Shown: positions 24,391-36,625, numbered from the stretch's first letter. The stretch is 64,000 bases of DNA from Leptodontidium sp. MPI-SDFR-AT-0119 (GCA_020726505.1 JAHLEZ010000003.1:2542001-2606000), one strand, 5' to 3'. The notes: generated from the sequence alone by a model not told the origin. Translations and numbers: made by a program.

Positions 24391-26387
24391 CTACTTCGCA
24401 AAGTAAGCTCTCTTCTTCCTCGGGACATCAACATCAACTAGCGCCTTCTCGATAACAGTCATCCGGTCATAATTCCGCCCTTGGGAGTCGCCTCTTTTCC
24501 CTAGCATCGGAACAGGCACTAGAGCCACAATCTGCTCCTTTTGACTGCCTCGCTTCCCATAACGAAGCTCCATCAAATCAGGAGCATACATACCCCCGTT
24601 CATGTGCCACAGCTGCTGCGCCCCAAGGAAAACAAAGTCGGCTTTCTGCTGCAACGCCCTGACGTCCAATAATATAGCATCAGTGAGAATCTGCAGTGCA
24701 AAGCGCTGTGATTGCGTTTCTCCCATGACCGACCAAAATTGTAGCGGATTCAGGAGATCCCGGATTTGCTGATGCAGTCCCGATGCTGTGATTTTCTCCT
24801 TTAACTGAGCCTCACTCCCGGCTGGGACGGCGTATCTTGCTCCTGCAGATCTCCATTCGTGGTAGAGCTTCTTGTTCTCTGGGGAACTATCTTTCCTGGG
24901 AATTAGGACATGCTTATACAGATCACGCGAGCAAGGGGAGACTGTGGATTTGATTACGTACCACGTGGGCTCTTCTCCTCAAGAGATTTGATGTATTGTT
25001 CTGATGAAGATGGAAGCTCCCAGAATGTGCCTCCGAAAACACGAAGAAGTAGGAAGTCCCAGACGAAGGCTTGCACGAATGTTGCTCGGTGGACATCAGA
25101 GTCTATGTAGGCCTCCCAGTCTTTACTTATGCGAGTGAGTTCCGTGACGCTTGAAGCCGGCGGCTTGTTCTTAGAAGGCAGAATAGAAGAAAAGGCTCTG
25201 TTTGCCCAGTCCTTGATAGTGCTTCGAAGGGAGCTGAATTGCCTCTTGAAATACGCATCGTCATAAAAGTAAGCATCTAGAACGGCAAGCGTCGTAGCTT
25301 TATCTTGTACAACACGATTGAGTTCCTTCCTAACCCTCGATCGCTCTCTGGATGTCTCAGCTCGTTGTCTCCGGGATTGAGTAAGCTCTGTCGCCAGTGT
25401 TTCGTTTTCGTGCTCTAGACGTTCAAGAGAGCCGTTTGTGTCATCGCACTCCTGGATTTTATTTTTCAGATCGAATTCGACTGATTCTAGTCGATAGTTC
25501 AGCATGTTGATCTCGCTTTCCAGCTTCCAGGTATAGTTTCGCCGATCGTGAGATTGGCGATCAAGAGGGCCGACTATGGTGGTCCGGTACTTATGGAGCT
25601 CGAAAGCCTCAAGCACATCTTTTTGGTGCTGTGTAGGGTCTGGGCGGGATTTGGTTGTGATCCCTTCCTGGATGCGCTTCTTCAAGTCTGGGGGCAACGA
25701 TTCCAACAGATCGTCGTTGAGCTTTCTAGCCTCATCACGCTCGTCGTAGAGAGATTTAAGTTCCCCCTCAAGCTGCTGAATTCTCTGCTGAGCAAGTCCC
25801 TGTGCAGCTCTATCACCCGTCTCTAGTTCCTTAATACGATCTCTGAGAGACTCCGAAAGCAAGCGAGAAGCACGAAGATCCTGGCGAAGTCCCGAAATAC
25901 TCGATTCTGGCTGAGATTGTATATCACCTCCCTGGGTCTCATCGATAGTAGCCTGTTGCAGAGGCGAAGCCGTACTTTGCTGTGGTAAGTGGGCATCCGC
26001 CTGTGAATCGTCTTTATGAGATTCTATTTGGTGCCTTGCGTTATCCGAACTAGAACGTCGACCTCTATGAGGCTTTATGTATTGCACGTTGTGGTCGCCT
26101 GGTTTCACGGAGTTGGGGGACTCTGTCGCCTTCTTCTTCAATCCAGAAAGAGGCCATTTGCGGGTTATATGGAAAGCTTCCTTTTTTGATTTAGATTCTC
26201 GGTCTACAGGTTCTGACTTGGAAGAATTAGAGTCTTCCTGACGGGAGCCAGGCTTCTTCAGTGCTGCACCCTTTTTAGATTTAGATTCGGATCTTGGCGG
26301 CGAGCCTTGTCGACCTGCTGATTGTTATTGATGCGTAGAGTGATTTTGCATGGAGTTAATACTCTTCTCTGAAATAGGAGATTCCAT
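24391..26387 (-). CDS. coiled-coil protein with in-frame UAA after codon 20
   Basis: Two exons fit: 26387-24958 and 24895-24391. The GTAATC donor is weak, but it is the only one that keeps the coding frame into DSSPENKKLYHEWRSAGARY. The product would be about 644 residues. It has a Ser/Lys-rich disordered N-terminus, a long heptad-rich coiled coil in the middle (for example RLLSESLRDRIKELETG, LESEINMLNYRLESVEFDLK), and a globular C-terminal part (TFVQAFVWDFLLLRVFGGTF onward). No known domain is recognised, though such proteins are common fungal hypotheticals. The ATG at 26387 is followed after 20 codons by an in-frame TAA (26327-26325) in the context CAA TAA CAA TCA. Without readthrough or an undetected upstream exon, translation would have to start downstream, and no early in-frame ATG is available. 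Confidence 0.65.
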
Positions 26388-27155
26388 TTCAAGGTTTTAT
26401 GGAATAATATGAGCTCGATGGTCTTATCTTGTCACCAGAGTCGCATCAGGCTTCATGACGTTGATGACTGACGAAGGTTTGGCCAAGAAGCTTCCAGTAT
26501 TCTCGAACGAAAGCAAACGCAGTGAGTACGCAAAAAGAACATGTGTTCTCAATACAGTACAGAGATGCTCTTCATACTAGAGAAAACAGCTTGAGCGCAA
26601 GCCGAATCTCTCTTGAAGTCGTGGCAGTGTTGAACTTCCGAGGAGGCTGTGGCTTGGAATTGCGATGCCAGTTGGCACGGGGCTGAGCTCAGAATGCGCC
26701 TCACAAAGGAATTAGGCAACCGATCTTGATTGGGAGTAGCACATGTACAAGCTGTGTTTCGAGGAATATGGAAAGTAAAATCGGAATGGCTTACAAGATC
26801 CAGCTACATGGGAGATGGTACGAAGGACTCCATTTGCAGTACGGGTCGGCGCTCCCCGAACTCCCGGCCATACTGTAGTATGACCATGCTCATGAGGATC
26901 TCGACTTGGCTTATATGTACGAAGTCACCCTTTGTTTTGTAGCTGCTCCAACGTTTTAGCCCCAATGAAATTTATACAAGCAGTGTTGGCAGCTGAACGG
27001 GCCACCAATTTATCAAACGTAGATCGAAATAAAGTTCAGACTATCACCAAATACGGTTACTGTCCTGTATTAATTGGACTACGTGGAGACTTCGAGAGAC
27101 AACCTGGAAGACGTCAAATGAAGTTACAAGCAAATATTTTGTCGTCAAATTCCTG
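26388..27155. other. intergenic, 770 bp
   Basis: Holds the promoter of the coiled-coil gene and the 3' side of the GTPase gene, both on the minus strand. No other coding signature. Confidence 0.4.
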
Positions 27156-28008
27156 TCATACAGCAAGAGTTATGATGGAAACTACGAATCCAAGAACAGA
27201 AAGAGCCATACGAAGACCAGTCTGCCAGTCAACCTGTTTCAGTTTTTGCATCAAATCAGTCCCAACTTCCTGTCGGAGCCTCACTTCATCGCGCTCTCCA
27301 CTCGCAATGAGTCGTTCGGCCTCATAAATCTCTCTCTGTATTCTGAGTCGCCGCGTATTGTTGACACCCGTTTTCAGTTCTGCTTTCAGTCTCTTGACAT
27401 CTTCCTTGCTCTTCCTCAATTTGCGGTCCACGTTTGGTCTCAGGAGCGATCCGGCGCCAGTCTTGCCCAAGGATTTCTTTCCATCAATCAACTCCCGTTG
27501 GAGCTGCAGGACAACGTGGTTCCTACCCACGAGTCGAGCGACTATTGCCTCTGCTGAAGCTTTGTTTCCTTCGAATCGTGTAGTCATGGAATTCTTGCTT
27601 AGCATGTCTGACCAGTATTGGTCTCTGAGCTGCTGCTCTCGCAATATCGCTGCTGGCATGTCCTCTGTTTTGACTTTGCTCCACTGGGTAGTTGCAAGCA
27701 CCACGTTGCTCAGCGCCTCGTCGCCGACAAGTTGTTGGAATAAGGATAGGACATTGTTGGCCGAGCCCTGGAATCTGACGTCGGTGATCCGATGCAGGAA
27801 AACGATGCCCCAGAGTTTCATGCCGATATTGTATTGCATCGTAACCAGCTCACTGATCATAGTAAGGATCTCGGTGTCGCTCTTGGTGCTGTCATCGAAC
27901 CCTGGGCAATCAACAACCGCTACGTTGGTATCGCCTATTCGAGTCTCTACAATCTGGCAGACCGCAGTGCCTAGGTACACACGGTTAGTATGGCCCTGTT
28001 GAAATACC

Positions 28009-28041
<33 letters not shown>

Positions 28042-28212
28042 ATATTGAGAGTTTCAAAGGCAAAGGAGATGGATATTCGAAGACATACAAGAGTCCAATG
28101 TTGCACCTTCTGCAACAGCCCCACCCTTGAGCTGATTCACAAAATAGCTCTTGCCTGTGCCAGTGACACCCATCACCAGAATCATACCTTGCTCGCCATC
28201 AAGGAACGACAT
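27156..28212 (-). CDS. G-domain (AIG1-like) GTPase with C-terminal membrane anchor
   Basis: Two exons (28212-28089 and 27970-27156) encode 312 residues. The splice restores LDSCTAVCQIVETRIGDTNV, the expected switch-I region. The Walker A/G1 motif GVTGTGKS is at residues 15-22, G3 is DCPGFDD at 62-68, and a TTQWSK segment occupies the G4 position. After the G domain comes a Lys/Arg/Glu-rich helical region (KLRKSKEDVKRLKAEL and following), probably coiled coil. The end is hydrophobic (MALSVLGFVVSIITLAV), likely a tail anchor. Such proteins are abundant in filamentous fungi, with unknown roles resembling GIMAP/septin-like membrane GTPases. The first in-frame ATG is used; a TTG upstream is ignored. 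The gene is divergent from the Hsp70-like gene 444 bp away. Confidence 0.85.
28011..28039. repeat. AT dinucleotide microsatellite in GTPase intron
   Basis: About 14 uninterrupted AT units inside the 118-bp intron (28088-27971) of the GTPase gene. Confidence 0.95.
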
Positions 28213-28656
28213 GTCTTCGGTACTAGATTTTGAGTATATTGCCCTGAAGAGCAAAAAGAGTCTCGGGAGTCTTTTATGTATTAAGGCTCCGAGTCTGTCT
28301 ACTTTGTTATCGAAGCGCCGTGGCGTCTGGAGCCTGATGGTCGCCGCCCCGCCCTCCCTCGGTCAGGTCTGTTCAGCTGCAGGCTGAGCAGCAGCTGGAG
28401 ACAAGCAAAGCCTAATTGAAGCCAGGCTGTGCATCGGAAATCTCTCGAATTGAAAATAGCAAGGCAAGCATCACTTGTTGATATGGGTCTTTCTCCTGCA
28501 GATGCGCCGCATCAGCACTTCCATGAGAGGCTACTGTATTGTGTTGCTGAAGCCTTGCAACCACTTATCATAACCAGCGCAGCCTCGTCTCCTTGGAGTA
28601 TATCGACGTCAAAATCAGTTTCTTGATGAGCAACTGCATTGTCAAAAGATTCGAAT
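28213..28656. promoter_or_regulatory. divergent promoter between GTPase and Hsp70-like genes
   Basis: 444 bp separate the two start codons, so both promoters must lie here. A GCTGCAGGCTGAGCAGCAGC stretch near 28377-28396 is a small imperfect palindrome. No defined factor site was identified. Confidence 0.5.
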
Positions 28657-30957
28657 ATGGCAGAAGATACTACAGGGTCCACGTCGCCTTTCATCGTTAT
28701 TGGTATAGACTATGGTACTACGTCGGTACATGGTTTTCCAATACACAGAGCCGAATGCTGACTTTAGCAGATACTCAGGCGCCGCTTGGGCGAAATCTGG
28801 AGCCCTTCATCAAGTCGAAGTTATCTCTCAATGGAGCTCCCAAACGATAGGTGCTACCGACTCCGACAAAGTGCCATCAGACATAGCCTACGACGAATAC
28901 GACAGGCCGTCGAAATGGGGGTTTGGTTTGCAGGCCAGCGACACTGCTATCCGATGGGTCAAGTTATTACTGAGCCCATTGTCGCTGTCTGCATTGAACA
29001 CACAAGAGGAGAAGGTTGTGGAATTGACAGCGAGGCATCTCAGGGAAATCGGGAAGACTGCCGTCGAGGTTATCGCAGACTATCTCCGATTTCTCTGGTC
29101 TCATATACTGGCGAGGCTGAGGGTCCGCTTGACAGCACCAGTCCTGGATAACATGGTTCTGAAAGTCGTCCTGACCGTACCAGCGATATGGGATCACGGG
29201 GCACAACAGCAGATGCGAAAAGCAGCAAAACAGGCGGGCATCTTAGATCCTAGGGCCTGTGGGCAGACTGAGATTACCTTGATCGCAGAACCTGCTGCGG
29301 CTGCTTTGGCGACATACCATGATGCCGAAATTAGGTTGAATCCTGCCATTGAGGTAGTTATTTTTAGGTCCGTGAAGTATTCAAAGCTGACGCAATTGGC
29401 TTGCTCTAGCCTGGAGACTCATTCGTAGTGTGTGATGCTGGAGGTGGCACTGTTGTAAGTATTTTCTAATATGTAGAGACGCTATGGCTTGCTGAGGCCC
29501 CAGATAGGATTTGATAAGTTATACTATACAAAGTTTTGACCCGTTTCGTCTCAGCGAATGTATTGGTGCTACTGGTAAGAAGTACTCCCACAGGACACTA
29601 ATCACAAGCTCAAGATCAATAGGCGACTTATGCGGCGCGGTCTATGTCGATCGAGAGTTCCTGAAACACATCCACACATATCGGAGGCATATGAGATCTC
29701 TCTCTCGCGAGACAGAGAAGAGATTCATGGAGAGAGAGTGGGAGAACAACATTAAGCGCAACTTTGATGGAACTGCTGGACCTTGGCTTATCGATACACC
29801 ACCGAATCAACACAACAGAAGGATGAAAGCTATGAGGTCGGTCTTCAAGAAAGAGGAGTCGACTGTCCTCCAATGGACAGGGTATGTACCTGCCTGCCAC
29901 TCATCAATAAGAAAGGAACACAGACTCACGACGCTTAGCGAACACGTTAGAGAAATTTTCGCCGAGGTGGTACCTAAGATTATTGACTTACTTCGCGACC
30001 AAGTCCAGGGGATAAAAGATGCAACGGGCTCTCCACCCAAGGTAAGCAATCTGACGGCTTAATATAGAAAGCCTTCGACACCACAGAAGTCATCTTACCC
30101 GACATTTAGGTCATCATTCTCGTCGGTGGCTTCGGAGGAAACCGCTACCTGCTCGACCAGGTCCAGCAGAACTTCAAGCACATGGACATCGAGATCCAAC
30201 AGCCAACACGCTCATGGTCAGCTGTCTGTCGAGGGGCAGTCCACCGTGGCGTACAAGGAGGAGACCGTATCGTCACGAACCACATCTCGAAATTCTATTA
30301 CGGAGTTCTCTATCAGACTCCATGGGAAGAGGGGAAGTTCCTCCTAGCGGACAAGGAGTTCGATGCTAGGCGGCAGATCTGGCAGGCCATAAACCAGATG
30401 GATTGGTATCTTCGCAAGGTAAGTGATGATTACACTTCTACTCTTCAAGAATATGAAGCTTGCCCTTTGCAATGGCTTGACTTTGACTGATTTTGCCGCT
30501 TAAGAGCGAAAATGTCCTTAAAATCCTCGATGTTGAGCACTGCTTCACCGCCGTATATGAGGCTCCCGAGGAACTCTCAAATCAACGGTACGACATCTAT
30601 TACTCCGACCACGACGACCCCGGAACGAGACTAGCCCATCGTATGTAACATACCTATTCCACATTCTTTCCTCCAACAATTCAGTCCTCGCATCAACCAA
30701 CAGGACATTCGCTAATCAACCCAGACACACGCCGTCTCTGCAAGTTACGCTTCGATCTCTCGAATTTCTCATTCACATCTTTTCCAGTGTACATGAACAG
30801 TTTAGGCAAGGAGTACAGGCTGGTGCGGTGTATATTGAGGATGGCGCCGACGGTTTCGAGTCTCGATTGGGAGATCTGGTGTCAGGGGAAGAGGGTGAAG
30901 CCGGTTGTGGAGTATGAAAATACGCAGACGGAGGAGGCTGCCAAGAGACCTACCTGA
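28657..30957 (+). CDS. Hsp70-like ATPase (HSPA12-type), 599 aa
   Basis: Nine exons (28657-28721, 28771-29353, 29410-29454, 29508-29574, 29623-29881, 29939-30041, 30110-30418, 30505-30640, 30725-30957) give 599 residues with all phases matching. The actin/Hsp70 nucleotide-binding motifs are present: phosphate-1 IGIDYGTTYSG (about 15-25), the VVLTVPAIWD segment, LIAEPAAAALATY, phosphate-2 VCDAGGGTVDLISYT (about 223-237, rebuilt across two splices), and the adenosine motif VIILVGGFGGNRYLL (about 375-389). The canonical substrate-binding domain and C-terminal EEVD are absent, as in HSPA12-like proteins. It is a probable cytosolic ATP-dependent regulator; the client is unknown. The intron at 29882-29938 is 57 bp without stops, so its retention would add 19 residues in frame. 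Confidence 0.88.
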
Positions 30958-31354
30958 GCGGCCATGTTATGGTACTCGCTTCCTCCGTGGGATTGAACTT
31001 ACTGGGGGTAAGCATACACGGGACCTATTCAGCCAAATGTCCCTTGTTAACCCACTGTAGATGGCTTCAGTCCCAAGAAGAAAGCGAGTAGGTAACTTGA
31101 CTTTGACGACGAGCTTGTAAATATTTGTTTCTTGTACATCCTTGATATGACTGATGATAGGATGTGCGAATACATGACCCTACATAGAGATGTCGATTTG
31201 CTTAACCTCGACGCTTTGTCTCGAGCTAAGTGAGGAGTTGAGGAAAAGTGGGTTTGCAAGCAGACGCCAGCAATCCATAGACTTCCACAGGACTTGTGAA
31301 TCTATAAGAGTTGTTATCAGTTTACTGTATTTTGATTTATTACTTGCTTTCAGG
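30958..31354. other. convergent 3' intergenic region
   Basis: 397 bp between the Hsp70-like and SAM37 genes. No gene seen. Confidence 0.45.
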
Positions 31355-32884
31355 TCATGATACTGTCTCCGTACTCCTAACTATGCCACCACCAACCTCG
31401 ACCTCCACCACCGGCTCTCCATGAGGTTCACTCTCCATCGCTCGCTGTCGCTGAGCCATCATATCAGTCTGATTACCATAAAAGCCCAACGCTTCTCCAA
31501 GATGACCCATATCACTCGGTCTCTCCGTCTGTGTTTGCAGCTTCGGTTCCTCACCCGGAATCGATATTACTCCCTGATGCAACAAATACCCAACACCCAT
31601 CCCCAACCCTACAATAACACTCCCAACCAACCCCAAAAACTTCCACGACGACGACGAGCCCTGCCCCTCCTCCTCCGCCATCTTAGCCCCACTATGAGAT
31701 CTCATCCTCGTACTCCTCCCCAACCCCCCAAGAACAGGCACCGACTCCATCACCCCCGACAAAAAAACACCACCGACATCCACCACACCTCTATTATACG
31801 GCGGTCTCCACGGCAAATGGTCTCTCCCCCTCAACCTCTTCAACCTAACATCCAGCTCTGCCTCTTTCCCTTGACTCGCACTCGCACTACCCAGAAACGC
31901 ATCCTCAAGCGTAACCTTCTCCTTCCCAAACACCGTCCTGCACAACTCCTCCGTCCAGGCACACAAACCGGGGAAATTTTCCCTCATAGTCCGCGAGAGC
32001 CACGGCTGTGGTAAATCAGGAACGAGCATCAGAGCTAGATATCCCAGCGCTAGACAGTCTAGGCTTGAGAATTGGGTGTCGGAGACGAAGAAAGCTTTTT
32101 TACGTCGTAAGTCGTGGAGGGGTTCGAAGAATGACGTTGCGAGTGCCGAGAGTCGGATCTGGGCGCTTGTTTCAGGGGATGCGGCGAGGAGGCTTGAGAG
32201 TGTTGTTTTGGGACGGCGGAGACTTGTTGGGACGATTGAGGGTTCGGTTGGAGGGGGGCCGTCGGTGTCGATGTCTAGGGAGGAGAGGCCGAGGTGCGAG
32301 GTGCGGAGTTTGGCTGAGGCGCGGAGGGAGGGCGGTGTTAGATAGGGGAGGGGGAAGGGTTGGATTTTGTTGTACAGTGGCCGGGTGGTGTTGGTGTAGT
32401 TTTGGGAGGAGACGTAGAGGGAGAGGTCGAGGAGGGGTTGGCCGTGGGATTCGACGAAGGAGGAGAATCTGCGCTGGATGTTAACCTTGTCCCTCAAACA
32501 GTAATCGATAAAATTCAAATAAGTTGAAGAACTTACGCAATGCAATCCGCGCTCTCCTGCTCTGGCAATCCAGCATCCAAGATCCATTCCCCCGCGGAGA
32601 ACTGCGCGACATAGTGGAAGATATTCCGGAACCCACCAATCCAAATATCCCCATTGCGCAGTGCAGGAAGGGTATCTTAAGATCATCAGTCGACCAATTC
32701 CCCAAGTTCAGAGCCAATGGGTAGGTAGGTACATACTAGAGGGACTTAAGCCTGGATCACTGCATGCTATGAGTTGCCATTTCCCCCGAGGTACGGCTTG
32801 TTGCAGGTAGGCTATTGCTGCTAGGCAATGGGCGTCAATTGAGGGAAGACCGAATGCTGGACCCCAGACGTGTAGTTCAAGCAT
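31355..32884 (-). CDS. SAM37/metaxin-like mitochondrial outer-membrane import protein
   Basis: Three exons (32884-32737, 32675-32537, 32468-31355) encode 466 residues. The N-terminal thioredoxin-like/Tom37 domain is obvious: LELHVWGPAFGLPSIDAHC, then LPALRNGDIWIGGFRNIFHY and FSSFVESHGQPLLDLSLYVS, followed by the PPSLRASAKLRTSHLGLSSL region. A GST-C-like part follows (LDCLALGYLALMLVPDLPQP, then MRENFPGLCAWTEELC). A C-terminal transmembrane helix (FLGLVGSVIVGLGMGVGYLL) anchors it in the outer membrane. SAM37/metaxin caps the sorting and assembly machinery that inserts beta-barrel proteins. A longer open frame crosses intron 2, but only the spliced version matches the family. A Ser/Glu-rich linker precedes the anchor. 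Confidence 0.88.
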
Positions 32885-34290
32885 TATTGCTTTTTGGAGG
32901 CGAAGTGTTAGGCTGAGGTTGATGGTTGATAGCTGTTATGAAAAGCTTTGGATGTTCAGGAGATGTCGCGAAGAAGACACGCCAAGACATTTTCGCAGCC
33001 TTGCAGAAGTGGAGTGTACCTTCAGCCTTGCATCCCCCGCCATCCTTGCCTTCTTCCTCTTATTTTGGCGCTCTAGACGTTAAAAATTTGCGAGGAGCAG
33101 AACTTGAATGCTTATTCTCATATTATCCATTAATGGCCTCCTATGACAACTCCTTGGGTAGTGTAAAAATGTCCCTGTATTAGGAACTTGGTAGGAGTGA
33201 GCTATACTTGTGATATTTCATAGAAGGTCTTTAATTTAAAGATGTTATTTAATACAATTCCTGAGATATTTTTCTTCTTAATATGAGGCAAATTTAATTT
33301 ATAGTTAACAGAGCTAGGTAGTATCATAAGTCTTAAAAACAGATTGTGAAGAAATAAAAGAAATGGAAGAAATGGAAGAGATGGAAGATGGGTGGTTTTT
33401 GTAACAACACTAGCACAAGAGAGCGTTGCAAGAGGTATATGGAAGTACGTTGGCGTAGGCTATCGAGTACTAATAGGTCTATTACGAAGGAAGCAAGAAG
33501 ATAAAGAGAGAAGAAGGGGAGTAGGAGAGAGTCCCTTAAATAACAGTGGCCTCCGAAACCCCTCCGGTACGGGCCCGACTCTACTCTGACTCAACACAAG
33601 TGGATTCCCTAAAGTCCCTGACTCGCCATAATGCTCAACACCTAGTCCTATCGTTACAGTTTTAAATGATAAGTAAGATAATTGGAATGGCGGTGGGGGG
33701 AGAGGTGGGGGAGCTAACGAGGCTTTCGGAATGGAGATACTGTACTGATTGTACCGAAGTACGAGTACTGTATGGCATTGATTACAGACAGACCTTCCTC
33801 TTTTGTGTGAATCAAAATAAGCCTGGGTAAGGCTGTACCTTGAGCTTGAGACACCTAGCGTTGTATTGTCGTCTATCTGGCCCTTGTTAATTCGCCTCGT
33901 TGGTGCTGGATCATAGCGCATCCGCATGAAATCCCAACCGGAGGAACAGAAGCGAAGCCACCCTTCCTTGACACCCTTGGCCTTGCTTGAACGACACGAC
34001 ACACACCGGCTGCCTTCAGGTTGTCTTGCCTTGCCTTGCCTTGCCTTGCTTTGCCTTGCCTGTCTTATCCTGTCTTATCCTATCCTGTCCCGAGCACATC
34101 TTCCAGCTCTAGTCCACACAGCCAGCCAGCTCTCTGCAATCCACCAGACGCTCCGTTCCATTTGCGGCGTGCAACCAAACCAGCATGCCAGCCGGCATCC
34201 TCGTCCTATAGGCCCGATCAACATCGATCCCGCGATCTCATCTCTCATATCTTCCGTCTGCTTGCCTGCTTGACGACTGGCCGACCGATC
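32885..34290. other. divergent intergenic region with leader of the SSXT gene
   Basis: 1.4 kb between SAM37 and the SSXT gene. It includes an AT-rich segment (33200-33360), a degenerate GAAATG/GAAGAG repeat near 33345-33395, and the CCTTG repeat listed separately. No gene supported; ORFs at 33460-34002 overlap on opposite strands without features. Confidence 0.45.
34021..34090. repeat. CCTTG/TCTTATCC short tandem repeats
   Basis: About seven CCTTG-like units followed by TGTCTTATCC repeats, some 200 bp upstream of the SSXT start codon, probably within its promoter or 5' leader. Confidence 0.9.
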
Positions 34291-36183
34291 ATGTATGCGC
34301 CTGCTTATGGATATGGTCCGGGAAATAGCAATAGTCCTTCGCCCTTCAACCCCAATGGCGCCCCTCCACCTCCCCATCACCCCCACCAACAACAGCAGCA
34401 GCAACACCACCAGCAACACCACCAGCAACAACAGCAGCAGCAGCAGTTAGGCCAACCTCAGCACATGATGTATAATCAACAGCAATATGGCGTTGGGCCT
34501 GGGCAGGGACATCCTCAGTCGCAATTCCCTGGCGCCCCGGGACCGAGCATGGGTGGTGGTGGGAACGCGGGTGCAATGGGGATGCTGCAGAATAACGGTA
34601 TGGCGCAGATGGCTGGTGGACACGGTATGTTTATGTTGCACACGAAGCGGACCCCGATCATCCCATCACATCCCCTCATCATCTTCCTCTGACGACCTGC
34701 CTACCGTGTCGTATTTTTACTTGGGAACATACATACAGTCTGCCCTACCCGCTGCATATATCAGTGCTATACATTTACAGCCTGACCACCGCCAAGTTGA
34801 GCTCAAAGGCGCAATGTCAAGCTTCCAATCATGTTCATCATCCCGTGCCTGCGTTGCCTTTGTTTGGAGCAAACATAGCTGACAAGCCTCTCATAAACAG
34901 TGCCTCAATATCAGACCCCATATTCGAGCTCCCCATACGGGGGTAATGTACCTACATCAACCGCCGCCAACCTCCCACCGAACTTCATACCCCCGACATC
35001 GGGTGCGCCCTCGTTCCCAATGAACGCGATGAACATGAACCCTCAGCACCAGACTCAGCGAATGCAACCACCTCCTCCCTCATCGACTCCAACACAGCCT
35101 GGTCCACGGGCTTCACCGTTTGCAGGCATACCACATAATACCCCTCCCAATGCTGGTCCACAGTCACAATTCTCACCTCCTCAGCAATCGAACCAGGCGC
35201 ATCTACAAACACCAAACAATAACCAGCAGGTTCAAAGCGGGACTATTCTCACACCGCAAACACCAAACTTTCCGCCAGGGCAACAGAGCGCAAATACTGG
35301 TCAAGCTATGGCTACACCATTAAGTCCAGGATCAGAGTCGCGAGAGAAGGAAAGAGTGACGCTTCTGTTGGATATCAATCGGGAACTCTTGATGGAGGTC
35401 ATGAAGATACAGGCTGCTCAAGCAGCCCAGGTTGAAGCAAAAAAGGAGGAAACCGCACCGGCAGCTGCTTCACCAGAAGGAGGAGACAAGGAGAAATCCG
35501 AACAAGAGAAAGTGGAGAAGGAGAAGGCTGAGAAATCTAAACCATCCTCAAGGGAATATGTCGAGTATGTCTAATTGACTCTGAAGCAACTTGAGACATG
35601 AAAACTGACGGCGAACAGATGTATGCGCCGACTTCAATCCAACCTAGCATATCTCGCTGCTATAGCCGATCGATCGCATAAACCTTCTTCCCAGATCCCC
35701 CCTCACCCTGCAATCATGACTGCGCCGATTGTCACTCCTAAACCTGCCCTACCGCCAGCAAGTTCACCTAACTCAGATTCGAAGGATTCGGACGAGAAGA
35801 AATCAGACGAAAAGAAGGCAGAAGAGGACGAAAACAGAGCTGAGATTCTGAAAGAGCAGTACAAGAAGCTGCAGGCATTATTTCCAGGGGTCGACCCCAA
35901 GAAAGAGCCGCAAATGCAAGGGGGTAATCCCGCTATGAGGGCTCAGGCGCAACAACAGGCCGCATCGCAGATGCAGGCTCAAAAACAGCAGCAGCAACAA
36001 CAACGGCAAGGACAAGGGCAGATACAGGGCCAATCGCAGGATCCGAATTCCCAGCAAAAGCTGCAGAATGACCTTCTTCGGCAAAAAATGATGATGCAGC
36101 AACAAGCCCAGCAAAATGCACAACAGCAGATGGCGCTGAATATGCAGAACATGAACCAGCAAGGGCTGGGTCAGAATCGATAG
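34291..36183 (+). CDS. Gln-rich SSXT (SS18/Snf11-like) transcriptional co-regulator
   Basis: Three exons (34291-34624, 34901-35564, 35619-36183) encode 520 residues. The SSXT signature is split by intron 2: the first part is VTLLLDINRELLMEVMKIQ and the second ECMRRLQSNLAYLAAIADRS, the helix pair that SS18 uses to bind BRM/BRG1-type ATPases of SWI/SNF. Between them an Ala/Glu/Lys-rich insert lengthens the domain compared with animals. The N-terminus is low-complexity (Pro/Gln/His tracts from CAG/CAC repeats) and the C-terminus is Gln/Met-rich, both typical of nuclear co-activators. I infer a SWI/SNF-associated role. Upstream in-frame sequence lacks an ATG, so the start at 34291 is preferred. 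Confidence 0.85.
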
Positions 36184-36625
36184 GATTGGATTGATTGTAT
36201 TGTATACGGCGCAGGGCTATACCAGAGAGATGTTGCGTTATATAAAATGCCAGGAGTTGGGGAAAAGAGGGGTCGCACTAGTTGCTTGATAGGTTTGGGA
36301 TGCCTATGGAGGGGAAGGGGAAGGGTGGCATTATTGGTGTATTATACCAGGCGCTTGAATGGCTCTTTGGGGACTTTTGGATGTGGTTGAGGATGGTTGT
36401 CTTGGGGAGAACTTGGATGAGAAGGGTGGAACCGAAATGACAACAAATTTTGAGCTACAGCTGAATTGAGAAATGACTTCAAAAATGACAGAATGATCTG
36501 CATAGTAAGAAAACCGAATGATTTTATCAGCAATCTGCACGTTATGCCATGCCTGCCTCTTTCATAACAAACTACCCTCACGCAAGTACTTGAACAACGC
36601 ATCAAGTTCATCCTTCTATTCTACA
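36184..36625. other. convergent 3' region
   Basis: 442 bp between the SSXT and PEX16 genes, with no gene seen. Confidence 0.45.

Noticed and set aside
35878..36162. Leucine-rich minus-strand ORF resembling membrane helices
   Set aside because: Antisense of CAG/CAA glutamine tracts in the SSXT gene, which read as Leu on the other strand.
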